A stretch of DNA of 64,000 nucleotides from NCBI RefSeq assembly GCF_001625305.1, contig NW_017803824.1, forward strand, positions 2,630,960-2,694,959. The letters are read 5' to 3'. Below the pieces are notes generated by a model. The model did not search any database, was not told the origin of the DNA, and saw only the letters and a list, made by a program, of their open reading frames with translations. Numbering within the stretch: the stretch's first letter is position 1; the number at the start of each line of letters is the position of its first letter. The position numbers and the translations under genes were made by a program. Below are positions 12,719 to 23,000 of this stretch, in pieces. Origin of the DNA: Branchiostoma belcheri. Its lineage: Eukaryota; Chordata; Leptocardii; Amphioxiformes; Branchiostomatidae.

Positions 12719-15093
12719 TGTGTTTGTCTGTGGGCGTGGGTGCTCGGCCTTGTAAAAAGTAAATAAGTGGGTCAAGATCCGGACATATCAACATTTTTAA
12801 GTATTTAACCTTTGTCAGACGTGTGCACACACACACGCGTGGGAACCAAGTTCCTGCATGGCACAGAATGCAGGTCAGGCAACCGAAAAACATTTAGACT
12901 GGAAGGCCGGTAAACGAAAGACACTTCAGACACCTGTACCCTGTACATGACGTCAGCCATCACTCAACGTAAACTTCACAACGCTTTTGACCAATATTGC
13001 TGACACCATTTATTCATAACGTCACGTCCAGGGTTGGTAATTTACCTACTGAAGGCTGTATTATGTGTGTGTGTATAGTTACACTCGACAATCAGTCAGG
13101 ACTTTCTTGGTGGTGTTTGAACACATTTTACCTCGGATCTTTTTGGCTGCATTTAGCTCGTCAGTTCAGTTTTCATCCGGCCTCTTTCCGTGGAACCTCG
13201 GAGAGCCCCTTTCTGCCATTTTCGAGCGTCCTATCAATGTCCTAAAACTACATACAAGGACGAACTTTCCAGCTGAAATTCCTGTCTTTGCTTCTGCAGG
13301 TTGTGACGACGACCCCAGAGGTCCGTGTCTGAACGGCGGTAGTCGCGGCGGGAACCCGGCTCTGTTCGGAGACGACACCTGCAACTGTAACTGTCCTGGC
13401 AACTGGATAGGAGAGAGGTGTGAATGTACGTGTCCTCTCTTTCGACATTTTTGTCAGGTTCTCATCATACCCAACAAGTTTTGATCTGGTCAACCAGGGT
13501 CGGAAATTAGCCTCTACCAGGCTTCGAGAGGCGGCTGGAAAGAGTTGACATTGACCAAAGAGAGAGATAACTTTCCAGGAGAGTTAGTCCGGCTACAAGA
13601 GTACATTTTGCCGCACCTGAACTGTACTCTCTAGCGGGTCAACTCTCCTGGTATGCTCTCTCTCTATTTCGCCAATTTCGACTCTTTCCAGCTGCTTCCC
13701 GAAGCCTGGTAGAGGCTATTCGGAAATAGTTTGGGACAGTTGTCAGCCCTCAACATGTAGAATTCGGGATTTGCTGACGGAGACGGCACTTTTTAAAATG
13801 AAGCAAATACTAGTATTTGAAGAGATGCTGTTATGAAGTTCTTTATTTTATTAAAACGTATTATAGCGTGGTAGTAACTTGTAAGTATTTAATACTATAT
13901 AATAATAGTTATCATCTTTACGTGCCCAACGAAATAATTTACCCATCATTTGTCTCTAATGTACAGACAAATAATTACAGCACCATTTACGGTAATGACT
14001 ATTTTTGTTTATTTGTCCATTTCTCGCCTGTTTTCTCCAGTCTGCGGTGTTCACTGCGCCAATGGCGGGATCCTCGACCCCGTGAGCTGTACCTGCGCAT
14101 GCGCTGACGGCTGGGACGGCCAATTCTGTCACCGTAGGCATTGATAAAGAAAATTCGCACAGTTGTCCGCTGTAGAAATGTTTTTGTTTGTTTGTTTGTT
14201 TGTTTGTTTGTTGTATGACCATGCGTGTCCCTTCCCACAGAACCGTGTATCGTTGTGCACAGTTGTCCGCAAGTGTCCCTTGTAGAAATGTTTGTTTGTT
14301 TGTTTGTTTGTTTGTTTGTTGACCATGTGTGTCCCTTCCCACAGAACCGTGTATTGACTCCAACCCGCTGTGTGGAGTCAGCCCGGGCTGGCCTGACGAC
14401 AGCATGTGCGGGACGGATTACGTCATGGAGGGCTGCCACGCCATGTGCGGCGTCTGCTGTGCGTAGCATATTGTTTTTGCTAGGTTTCCTCTTCTCTTTC
14501 TTCTCCAAACCAATTGAAAAGGTCAATGACCTGAACCAGACTGTCTGTTACCATAGTAACCAGTGTTACCCCACAAGTTAAGATCATGTTGCAATTTTAT
14601 AGCGGGAGGGATTTAGACCCCTGTCTGGCCATATATATGAATGCGTTTGAGTAAGAGTCAACAGAGCAGACTATATGAGAAGGTAAACATTATGTTAACT
14701 TTCTAGTCCTCTTTGTCCAAATCGGAATTGAGTTTAGAAGTGCTTACACACTCTCGGTCATCTCTTAATTCCTGCTTGGTGCTGGAGATCTGGACGCTTC
14801 TATAGACGTGACGTCTACTGACGTGATTCCGTCCTTACAGTCCGGGCCTTGCTGAGGAGTGCACTGACTTGATTCTGTCCTTACAGCACTCGTTGAAGAG
14901 TGATTGACGTGATTCCGTTCTTACATGTGCAGCGCTCGCTGAGGAGTGTACTGACGCGGACTCCGGCGTGATCTACCTGAAGGGTCAGCAGTGGGCGAAG
15001 CACGACGCCACCAACCAGCACACCATGCTCTGCACCTGCCTCGGGCCCGACTACTACGTCTGCGAGGACGTCCCGGACTGGAACGGGCCGTGA
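9472..15093 (+). CDS. secreted ShKT-EGF-EGF repeat protein with C-terminal fibronectin type I domain
   Basis: Nine exons: 9472-9526, 10265-10378, 10756-10881, 11977-12069, 12410-12520, 13300-13425, 14041-14133, 14345-14458 and 14933-15093. Together they give 993 nt and 330 residues. Every internal junction is phase 1 with good GT/AG borders. Order: signal peptide (MELLAAVLILLVQAALAQ), ShKT (19-56), EGF-a (57-98), EGF-b (99-129), ShKT (130-166), EGF-a (167-208), EGF-b (209-239), ShKT (240-277), FN1 (278-330). Each ShKT has six Cys and a shared SPGWP core. Each EGF has six Cys. The last exon has four Cys with Y, GQQW and LCTCLG, the fibronectin type I pattern. The product should be extracellular and adhesive or matrix-like; no enzyme domain is present. 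ShKT is named after an anemone toxin but is widespread in non-toxin proteins, and nothing here suggests a toxin. Tail-to-tail neighbour of the glutamate receptor gene. Confidence 0.88.
10265..12069 (+). CDS. first ShKT-EGF-EGF exon triplet
   Basis: Exons 10265-10378 (ShKT, 114 nt), 10756-10881 (EGF-a, 126 nt) and 11977-12069 (EGF-b, 93 nt). EGF-a carries DPRGPCQNGGTRGGNP and EGF-b carries CFNGGVIDQTTCSC. Each exon is one whole domain with phase 1 on both sides, so it can be inserted or duplicated without breaking the frame. Confidence 0.85.
11813..11863. repeat. perfect 25+1+25 palindrome
   Basis: Two AT-rich 25-base arms, exact reverse complements separated by a single C, lie about 110 bp upstream of the EGF-b1 exon. 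In pre-mRNA this would form a strong hairpin inside the intron. Confidence 0.85.
12410..14133 (+). CDS. second ShKT-EGF-EGF exon triplet (duplicate of the first)
   Basis: Exons 12410-12520 (111 nt), 13300-13425 (126 nt) and 14041-14133 (93 nt) repeat the order and almost the lengths of the first triplet. EGF-a has DPRGPCLNGGSRGGNP and EGF-b has CANGGILDPVSCTC. The match shows that a three-exon block was duplicated. The intron at 13426-14040 holds a family B MITE, and the intron at 12521-13299 a long GT repeat. Confidence 0.85.
12630..12725 (+). repeat. (GT)n microsatellite
   Basis: Nearly pure TG dinucleotide run of over 90 bp in the intron between ShKT2 and EGF-a2, with slight degeneration at the 3' end. 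Open frames across it on either strand are artefacts. Confidence 0.95.
13508..13720. mobile_element. MITE, family B
   Basis: Palindromic element with ends TAGCCTCTACCAGGC and its reverse complement. Subterminal GGCGGCTGGAAAGAG is mirrored by CTCTTTCCAGC. It lies in an intron of the ShKT/EGF gene. At least eight relatives occur elsewhere in the window. Confidence 0.85.
14160..14353 (+). repeat. tandem duplication carrying a second copy of the ShKT3 splice acceptor
   Basis: Two successive units each contain a TGTAGAAATG motif, a (TTTG)n run, a GACCATG(C/T)GTGTCCC motif and the acceptor CCCACAGAACCGTGTAT. The copies begin near 14160 and 14263. Only the second acceptor (exon start 14345) leads into an intact ShKT; the first (after 14240) leads into intronic repeat. 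Confidence 0.75.
14345..15093 (+). CDS. third ShKT exon plus fibronectin type I terminal exon
   Basis: Exon 14345-14458 encodes the third ShKT (CIDSNPLCGVSPGWP and onward). It ends at t|GTGCGT; reading on would meet a stop after two codons, so a shorter isoform is possible. Exon 14933-15093 encodes SALAEECTDADSGVIYLKG and onward, with the FN1 hallmarks GQQW and LCTCLG and four Cys, and stops at 15091-15093. FN1 is short (about 45 residues) and is best known from fibronectin, tissue plasminogen activator, factor XII and HGF activator. Confidence 0.8.
14462..14707 (+). repeat. dispersed repeat, family E copy 1
   Basis: It shares long stretches with 39790-40045 and, in reverse orientation, 25700-25960 and 38380-38735. 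Shared motifs include CAATGACCTGAACCAGA, TGTTGCAATTTTATAG, GGAGGGATTTAGAC and AAGGTAAACATTATG. It lies in the intron before the FN1 exon. Non-coding; probably a short DNA element with ATGTTTACC-like ends. Confidence 0.7.
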
Positions 15094-15105
15094 GCGGGCC
15101 TCACC

Positions 15106-15240
15106 TCACGTCGTACGGCAGCAAGATTTAGTCAGTAACGTCGTACGGCAACTTGAGCACACCAAATTGAGTCAGTAACGTCGCACGACAACTTGAGCAC
15201 ACTAAATTGAGTCATATACGTTGTACGACAGGTTAACCAC
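15106..15240 (+). repeat. 40-bp tandem repeats in the 3' untranslated region
   Basis: Units beginning CGTCGTACGGCA, or close variants, start at about 15106, 15139, 15179 and 15219. The two complete units are 40 bp and nearly identical. They begin about 13 bp after the stop codon of the ShKT/EGF/FN1 gene and so should be in its mRNA. Each contains a palindromic CGTACG-like core. Confidence 0.75.
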
Positions 15241-15366
15241 AGCATTTTAAGGATATCCATCGAACAGTTTAGGATGTGCTGTATGTACGTACAAGTTTTA
15301 GCCTTTTTGTGATGGAAAATGTTGACATCTCGCTGAATGTCGTACGACAAAAAGAAAGTAAGAAGA

Positions 15367-15372
15367 AATAAA
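15367..15372 (+). terminator. candidate polyadenylation signal of the ShKT/EGF/FN1 gene
   Basis: AATAAA about 275 bp after the stop codon, directly after the 3'-UTR repeats. The position is normal for a compact 3' UTR. Confidence 0.55.
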
Positions 15373-15414
15373 TCAACCAAGACATGAATCGACACCTGTC
15401 ATAATTTATCTTTC

Positions 15415-15420
15415 TTTAAT
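15415..15420 (-). terminator. candidate polyadenylation signal of the glutamate receptor gene
   Basis: TTTAAT on the plus strand reads ATTAAA on the minus strand, about 675 bp past the receptor stop. It lies only about 45 bp from the opposing signal of the neighbouring gene, consistent with convergent, nearly abutting transcripts. Confidence 0.3.
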
Positions 15421-15432
15421 GTTGGAGTTGTC

Positions 15433-15466
15433 AGATGGATGGATGGATGGATGGATGGACGGACGG

Positions 15467-15499
<33 letters not shown>

Positions 15500-15500
15500 A
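15433..15500. repeat. (GGAT)n microsatellite
   Basis: Tetranucleotide run with a few GGAC variants, lying between the convergent 3' ends of the ShKT/EGF/FN1 and receptor genes. Confidence 0.9.
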
Positions 15501-16093
15501 GGGTTGTTGGTTGGATCGATCAACGCATATCTTAATCACCCCGTGAATTTTACAGCGTGGACAAAAGCACTCTTCTAGACATTGAAGGTCTAATAATTTA
15601 TGTAGAGGGATTCAGCCAAAGTTATTTTACAAGCGCATATGATTCCTCCTAAAATCTCCGATACCCCAAGTTTTTGGAGTCATAGTACAATTCCCAACTT
15701 AAGGCCAGACTGATGCTAAAGTAGTCAAGTCAGTGTGGCCTTACGGAAGCCTAAGCTACGGCAGAACATCGGCCCTCTATCCGACATCTAGACGTATGTT
15801 TATAATCATAAGATTGCGCGAATTCCGGATACGGTTGTGTACCCAGGTCAATTCGACTCTTGTACTATCCCCCAGTCCATGGACTTAGATCCTTCTAACT
15901 CCATGCCCAGTCTAAAGATCCCATTCAAACCCTGGTCTGCAATACTAGTACGAATCGATGCGAATTCCGGGACGATTCGTTTTAAACTGAAATTTTTTTT
16001 CTGGGATTTGGACGGCTCAAATGCTCCTAATTACTAACTATTGAGTACAGACTATTTCAAGTTTTCAGTCCTTTCTCCTGTTGTACTTGAACA

Positions 16094-16258
16094 TCACAAT
16101 GTAGCCTGCGTGTTGCACTCGTACTCCTCCTTAGCGGGGACCGGGGTTCTTCTTCTCTGGGGCAGCCGGAATCTGGCCAGCGGATCGCGGTCCCCGAACA
16201 GCTTCTGCTTCAGGCTCCTGAACCTGCCCAGGAAAGCTTCGGGCATCGTCTGGGGTTT
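16094..16258 (-). CDS. receptor exon 19: cytoplasmic C-terminal tail
   Basis: Starts in phase 0 with KPQTMPEAFLGRFRSL and ends EYECNTQATL before the stop at 16096-16094. It is 54 residues, rich in Arg and Lys, as expected for a short intracellular tail. I see no clear classical PDZ ligand. Confidence 0.82.
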   Translation of the reverse strand, partial: KPQTMPEAFLGRFRSLKQKLFGDRDPLARFRLPQRRRTPVPAKEEYECNTQATL

Positions 16259-19200
16259 CTGGACAGTGGAATTGAAAGAAAAATACGTTATCCTGGATCT
16301 ACACAATGGACAATAACTTGACCCAACACAAGAAAAAAAATTCTTGGAAACACGCAATAAAACATCCCTTAGTTTTTCCCCAGGAGGTAGGTTTTCCTGT
16401 TTCAGACGTAGATTTGACTGTTGTACGGTGACACTATTTGGGTAAGATAATAGAAATTTGACCCTTGACCTTCAGGAGTTTGGCGCCGAATTCGGTTTCT
16501 GTGAGACCCGTGAGTGGTGAGTGTTTTGTGTGGATAAAATGAGGTTTTTATGTACCAAAAGTCTTCCGGTATTCCTGCAGGTATATTTCTGGAAACTAGT
16601 CAGATTATAGACGTACAGTCGAGGAGACTATACTCCACCCCCATCATGTCAGAACATTTCTGCCAACAAAAACAGAGATCAGCTCGTTATTCATGCTATG
16701 TACCCCCTCCCCCAGTATATATACGTCCTAACAGTTGCATTTTTACTTATCCTTGGCTCCCCCCGAAGATGTTTTCTGACCTTTGCACTTTTCTTGTCCA
16801 CGTCCCCGACGCAGACGAGGATCCACTCGAGCGTGAGGACCACCAGACTGATGGCCATGGCGCCGTACACCAGCACGAACACGCCCAGCATGTGGTCCAG
16901 ACCGATCACGATCGTACTCAACTTAGCGTCCTCACGGGCGCACTCAGAACCTCCGGTCCTGGGGGAAGGAATGAGGGAATGAATGAAGGTAAGAACGAAG
17001 AAATGAGTGAGTGAATGAACACCAGCACGAACACACCCAGCATGTGGTCCAGCCCGATCACGATCGTACTCAGCTTAGCGTCCTCACGGGCGCACTCAGA
17101 ACCACCGGTCCTGGGGGAAGGAATGAACGAATGCATGAAGGTAAGAAGGAAGAAATGGGTGAGTGAATGAACACCAGCACAAACACACCCAGCATGTGGT
17201 CCAGACCGATCACGATCGTACTCAGCTTAGCGTCCTCACGGGCGCACTCAGAACCTCCGGTCCTGAGGGAAGGAAAGAAGGAATGAGTGAAGGTAAGAAC
17301 GAAGAAATGACCGTACACAAGCACGAACACACCCAGCATGTGGTCCAGCCCGATCACGATCGTACTCAGCTTAGCGTCCTCACGGGCGCACTCAGAACCT
17401 CCGGTCCTGGGGGGACGAGGGAAGGAATGGGTGAGTGAGTGAGTGAGTGAGTATGCATTCTTGAATGTACGCTAGCACACGTTGCTGTATTAGCCCAGAA
17501 AAAGTATTCATACGCATTCATACCCATTAGTAGAGCTACACTGTGCTAATGTATGTCATCGGCATTGTCAGAACTAGTGAGCGTTGTCATACATAGTTAG
17601 TCAAGATTAGTTGACAATGATACATTTCTGTTCATGTATGTCAAGAATCAGGTACAAATCGAGCTCTCATGGCTACACAGCCGAATGGATGGCAATTCAG
17701 CACTACGGACACCACTTTCTATCAAGATGAAAATTCCCGTATAACAGACTAACTCGGATTTACCACTTGTTGAAGAGCTCCTCCAGTTTTCCGGACTCGC
17801 GCGCCCACAGGATCTTTTCCGTGAACTCTTTAGTGTACGGGGAGTTCTTCTGCAGGGCAAAGCCGTACCCTGTCTTGGAGAACAGCCTGCCGACCGTCTT
17901 CAAGTCGCATGGTGGCGTTTTTGTCTGGGGAGAGACAACAAGAGAGACATCATATGGCAATGTCCCAGTCTTTATGATATTCACACATACCTCCCCACAT
18001 TAGCACATTTCAATCAGTATTTCATACTTTAGATATTTAAAACTGCAGAAACAAGCCTCAAGATGAGTCCTTTATTTTATGGACGGTATCCCAAAATTCT
18101 GACGGAAAATGGTTACTAGAAGGGTCATTGGCCAGACTTTTGGGTATTTTTGCTCCATGAGGGTCAATATACATTGGGATAGTGTGGTTTCAAGTCAGTA
18201 TGTAGCTAAGGGACTAGAATATTGACTTTGATACAGTTTACCTGCTATTACATAGTAAGCGGTGTGTATTAAAGTGCCCGAGGACTTTGGGGACATCTTA
18301 AAAATACTGGTTAGAATTACTTTTGGTCATTGAATTTTTTCATATAAGTACCTTATTGCAAGACAATAATTTATGCAAATTTTAATGACGTCACCATGAC
18401 TCTTATTATTGCAAAAGCTAGAGAAAGCACTCACCACATAGTCGAGTATCCCGCTGTCCCAGACAAAGGCGTAGTTCCCCCTGCGCGCGCGCGCTATCCC
18501 CTCCTCTGACGTAGCCACCATGACGTCATGCGTTGCCATGTAACGCGCCATAGTCTGAAAGGTCTCTATGCCTGACTGCTGGAAGAAGCTGTGAGGGCCC
18601 GACGACAGGACAGTGCCGTACGCGATCTCCGTCTGAAGGCAAAGGCGGGAAAAGGAAATGATTAAAAAGTAATTGAATTTTTGTATGATGACCTCGAATT
18701 AACTGAGGAAATGTTGGTGAGCCCAAATTAGATGTGTACGTATCCAAAGTAGTTGTATTCGTTCAGTAACGCCAACGTAGGTAAGGTGTACATGTGTTGC
18801 TCAGTGTACTGTCGGCCACGGTAGTGTACCTTTATTCATAAGGTTTCAGGAAGCGAATCTAGTCAGACCCAGGTTTTCCCTCCTAGCCATATGTTGTCAT
18901 CTTGTTCTCTTGCTTACTTTCTTTTCTGATTGTGAAACATTGTAGGAGGTAGACTGTTGCGGCCTTGCTGCTCATTATAACCATCATTGCTGCCCCGTCA
19001 TCGTGGGGCGGGCGATGGATACAGGCGGCCAACATAAAGTCCCCTTGCCCCACTGAATCTGCTTGGAGATTACTGTAATTACACCCGCTTGAAACTGACC
19101 TGTTTGGCGAGGTCCTCCACACTGCCGACCGTCTCCTGTAGCCTGCCAATGGTGAGGTGTGCCGCCAGGTTAGCCGTGTAGGTGGCGATCAGGATCAGGA

Positions 19201-20054
19201 TCACCAGCCACCACACTCCTGCCGTGAACCGGCCTGCAGACGGACAACACAACGTCGTATTATACAAGTAGTAGACACCATTTGTTGTAAATATACAGGA
19301 AGATGAATAAGATAGTATACGATCTAAGCTGGGTACTATTCTCTTGTAAAACAACCAACTATTCTGGAGTTTCGAGAGCTTTCGAGTGGTCGTTGGCGTA
19401 CATAACGTTAGATGACTGCAAGGGGGTTAGGGTTAAGGTATCTAGATTCCCTGTGTGCATGCCAGCATGTTCTATGTACCATGTACGACCTACTCATCAG
19501 TCATACTGCGGTTTAGGACACAGTTGATAAGAACTACTACATTTGTAGTAACGTTACGTGCTACCTGCGTGGGTAATGTTCGGATGCTCATCAGTCGTGC
19601 CTACCTGCGGCAGATTTGGGGTACTCCTCCGGTCCTTGTTGGAACAGCGTACAGAAGGAGTTCCAGATCCAGTCTCCCAGGGTGATCCTCGTCTGGTCAT
19701 TCTCATCATCGTCATCATCATCCTCATTCTCCTCCGCTTTCTCTGTCTTCTCCTTCTGTTTCAGGGACGGCTCTCTGTGGATGGAAAACACAACGCGTCA
19801 TCTGTACCTTTCCACAAGGCTGTCAGTAAAACTGGAATGAAGGGTTAATGCATCAAATATGAAAATCGTGAACTCATTGAATTGCTATCTGATATTAATG
19901 TATTGAACCCTCTTTTCACTAAAATATGTATTTAGGGGTAATAGCACCCATTTCCAGGCATTGCCGAAAAAGAGTTGTGAAGAAATAGACTTACCACTAA
20001 TACCTAAAGTACCTACTCATAATTCGAACACCAGGTCCGTTTTTTTTCATTTGC

Positions 20055-20091
<37 letters not shown>

Positions 20092-23000
20092 TTTGTTTGT
20101 TTGTTTGTTTGTTTGTTTAAAAAGTTGTGTCGCCGTGACTAACCTCTCATGATTGTCCTGTCCCGGTTTTGTGACGGCGACAGGCCGGCAGCTGTAGGGA
20201 CTGAGTTTGTTGACGATGGACAGAAACACACCGACAGCTACCGTGGTGATGGCGATCAGCAGCCATAACCTGCCGGAACACATAAAGAAAAAAACAGTGT
20301 GAAAAGAGGAAAGAAGGAGAGTGAACGAAAAAGGAGGAAACAAGAAGGTTACTCAAGCTTATTTTAGACGGAAAAGCTTGACACCTTTTTGTCCCATTGT
20401 CTCAAGACTGTTGCATGACTTACTAATTCCCAAGCATAGGAAGGTCCTACGGTGGAAAGGCAGTTTCTATTAGACTCCTTTGCTTTGGTGGCTCGGTGCT
20501 TCACTGCTTTGCCATCGTAGAATCGGCTTGGAGATCATGACTCCGATCCCCGCTTAGCACAAAATGAAAGTACAGGAACAGATATTTTACCTCTAAGAGA
20601 TTTCTGACCGGAATATAATTAGGACAAGTGATTCCTCTAGACGTAAACGCAAGCCACGGGAAACGTTATGACAACTGACCTTTTCTCGAGCGGTCCGAAG
20701 AAGTTGAAGAGTGAGATCTCCTTCCTGCCCACCTTACTCATGACGAAGGTGAGGCCCACGTCTATATAAGGCGTGGTGAAGTCCACCACCTCCTCACGGT
20801 CAGCCCGGATCGTGATGGAGGCCACCACCATGTCCGCTTTCTGAACATAGAGGCGTTATGGTAGCTAATATAGTCATGCCTTCAAGTATCAAAGTTATCA
20901 ACCAAGGATTGAGGAGTGGAACTTGCTATCACCAAGTACAATAGGGGCATATAATATCATTAGATAATAGCTTTGAACAATATTTAGAGTTAGGTGTTCA
21001 AAGGTAAGGTATAACAAGTACTTCGGTGTAATGTAGCCAGCAGCCGCCGCGCCGCGTGTCTGGGAAGGGTGGTTATACCGGCTATACAGATACAGATATG
21101 TGCTGTATATTAGCTGCTTTAGTGTGGATGGGAATGCATTGATGGCTCTCACAACAAGGTGATAGAGGTTGATCAACAGCATAATCGAAAACGATTTAGT
21201 CCTGTATCTGCATTGATTATCACACTTTGTGGTCACGAGTTTCAACTTTTGCACTGGAGGCTTCCTCGGCACCTTTCTCAGCAGATGTGACAGAGAAGTA
21301 AAAAAAAGACGCACAGAAACAAGCCTCCGTTCTACTTCTGCTCGTTAATGACGTCCTGCTCACCTTGTAGGCCACGTCAGCGACCACCCCGTTCCACCTC
21401 CCGGTGATCGGGTCCTTGGCTCCCCAATTGTTGTCGGCCACGTGATACAGGTCATACCTGAACCCCATCTCCTGCGACATCCAGTCCAGGAGGTCCACAC
21501 AGAAACCTGCAACAACAGGGACGGCGGACGGTATAGACTTCCTGGCACTTTTTTACCGATTGCTGACGTCACGTCAGATCTAAAATGAGATGTAGATACT
21601 AGCCTAAAAGAATTCGAATTTTTTCCAGAAGCTGGTCTAAGAGTAATCTCCAAGCAGATCATACGGTGGCAAGGCAGTATCCATTGGCCAGAGAAGTGTC
21701 CGTTACCCACCGAAGGATGGCCAATGGATACTGTCTGTCTAATGGATACTGCCTGGCCAAGTTGATACTGTCTTGTGCGGCCACCGAAAGATCTGCTTGA
21801 AGATTAGTCTAAAAGTGGCTCTGGAAACGAGACTTACCCGAAAACCTCTCGTTCCCATGCAGAATCCTGCCCTGGTCGTCCTGGTCGCGCATGATCATGA
21901 AGGGACTCTCCTCGATGGTAACAACCTGTGGTTAGACATAGTAACGCTTTTCCTTAAGATGCCATATAGTAACGTCTTGATATGATGAAAGGAGCTCATA
22001 GAGGAATTCCCTAATAGAGCTAATAGAAGTATTTCCGAGAAATTCCAAGATTGCCACGAAAATAGAACAAAATTTAAAGCTGGATATCTGAAGATGGAGG
22101 TTCAAAAATAGTCCAGGCCAGCTAATACCTCCAGTAAATCATTTACCTTGTTTGGACAATCTATACCATTAATCTAGCCACTAAATACGTCTGGTGAAGA
22201 CCTCTGACCTTGAGGGTTCTATTGCGCAGGTCCGTCCTGTAGTCCTCTGGAACAGGGTCCGCCATGCCCATGAAGGTCACGTTCCTACTGGGCATGCTCA
22301 GACCGCGCGCCTCGTCCCACCGACCCACCTGTAGGAACAGTGAGACACGGTCAGACACAATTAACTCGTTAAGAGAGTGATAATTTCCTTTTTGCGATGA
22401 GTAGTTTACGATAGTGGCCTCATCGTAGCAGAGGTCAAGGGATAGGTGAGGTGAGGTGAGTTTACAAAAGTTGTCACAGTGCCACGACAAGTACTGTTAC
22501 GACTGAATCTGTTTCTTTTATATTTTGGTAACCTTCCCTTGAATTCAGTAGACATCAGTCTTTCCTAAACATGATACAGTCGCTATAGAAATACTTGACA
22601 CGTGCCGTACCGTCTGCCAGCCGTGCTTCCTGAGGTTGACGATGTCGAAGAGCGGTTCCCGCGGGATCCTGGCGGCCGTAAAGCGGAGCCGCTGGGAGAT
22701 GCCGGGCTCGTCTACCTGGGGAGGAAGGATCAGCAAAGTGACTTTTTGTTAGACGTTCTCGAATTTAGGGTTGTGAAGGAACCGTACCACGCCGTTTTGA
22801 GCAGTTTAAGTCATAGTCTTTTAGGCTGACTGACTGACTGATTATCCTTCGGGTAGCCATAACTAAGTAACCACCTAGATGTAGAACTTCGTAGATTCGT
22901 AGAAGCTCGTAAGTTTTCTACGGAAATTTCCCAAAAGGACTATCTTGTTTTGCCTTACTTCCTTCAGTGCATAAAGTCGCGGCACATCGGACTACTATCA

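Noticed and set aside
12528-12893. Frames of Cys-Val or Thr-His repeats on both strands
   Set aside because: Translations of the GT microsatellite.
9472-15093. Calling the ShKT-bearing gene a toxin
   Set aside because: ShKT is common in non-toxin secreted proteins; here it is one of several modules in a large EGF/FN1 protein.
15106-15240. Evenly spaced repeats considered as a CRISPR array
   Set aside because: Units are contiguous without unique spacers, in a eukaryotic 3' UTR.
16918-17357. Minus-strand frames containing repeated GLDHMLGVFVLV
   Set aside because: They cross truncated M4 exon copies and intron spacers; they are listed as repeats, not as a separate gene.
16094-17924. Ending the receptor at the stop after FNKW (17761)
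   Set aside because: That would remove M4. A good donor (TG|GTAAAT) overlaps the stop, and the M4 and tail exons follow in the right phase.
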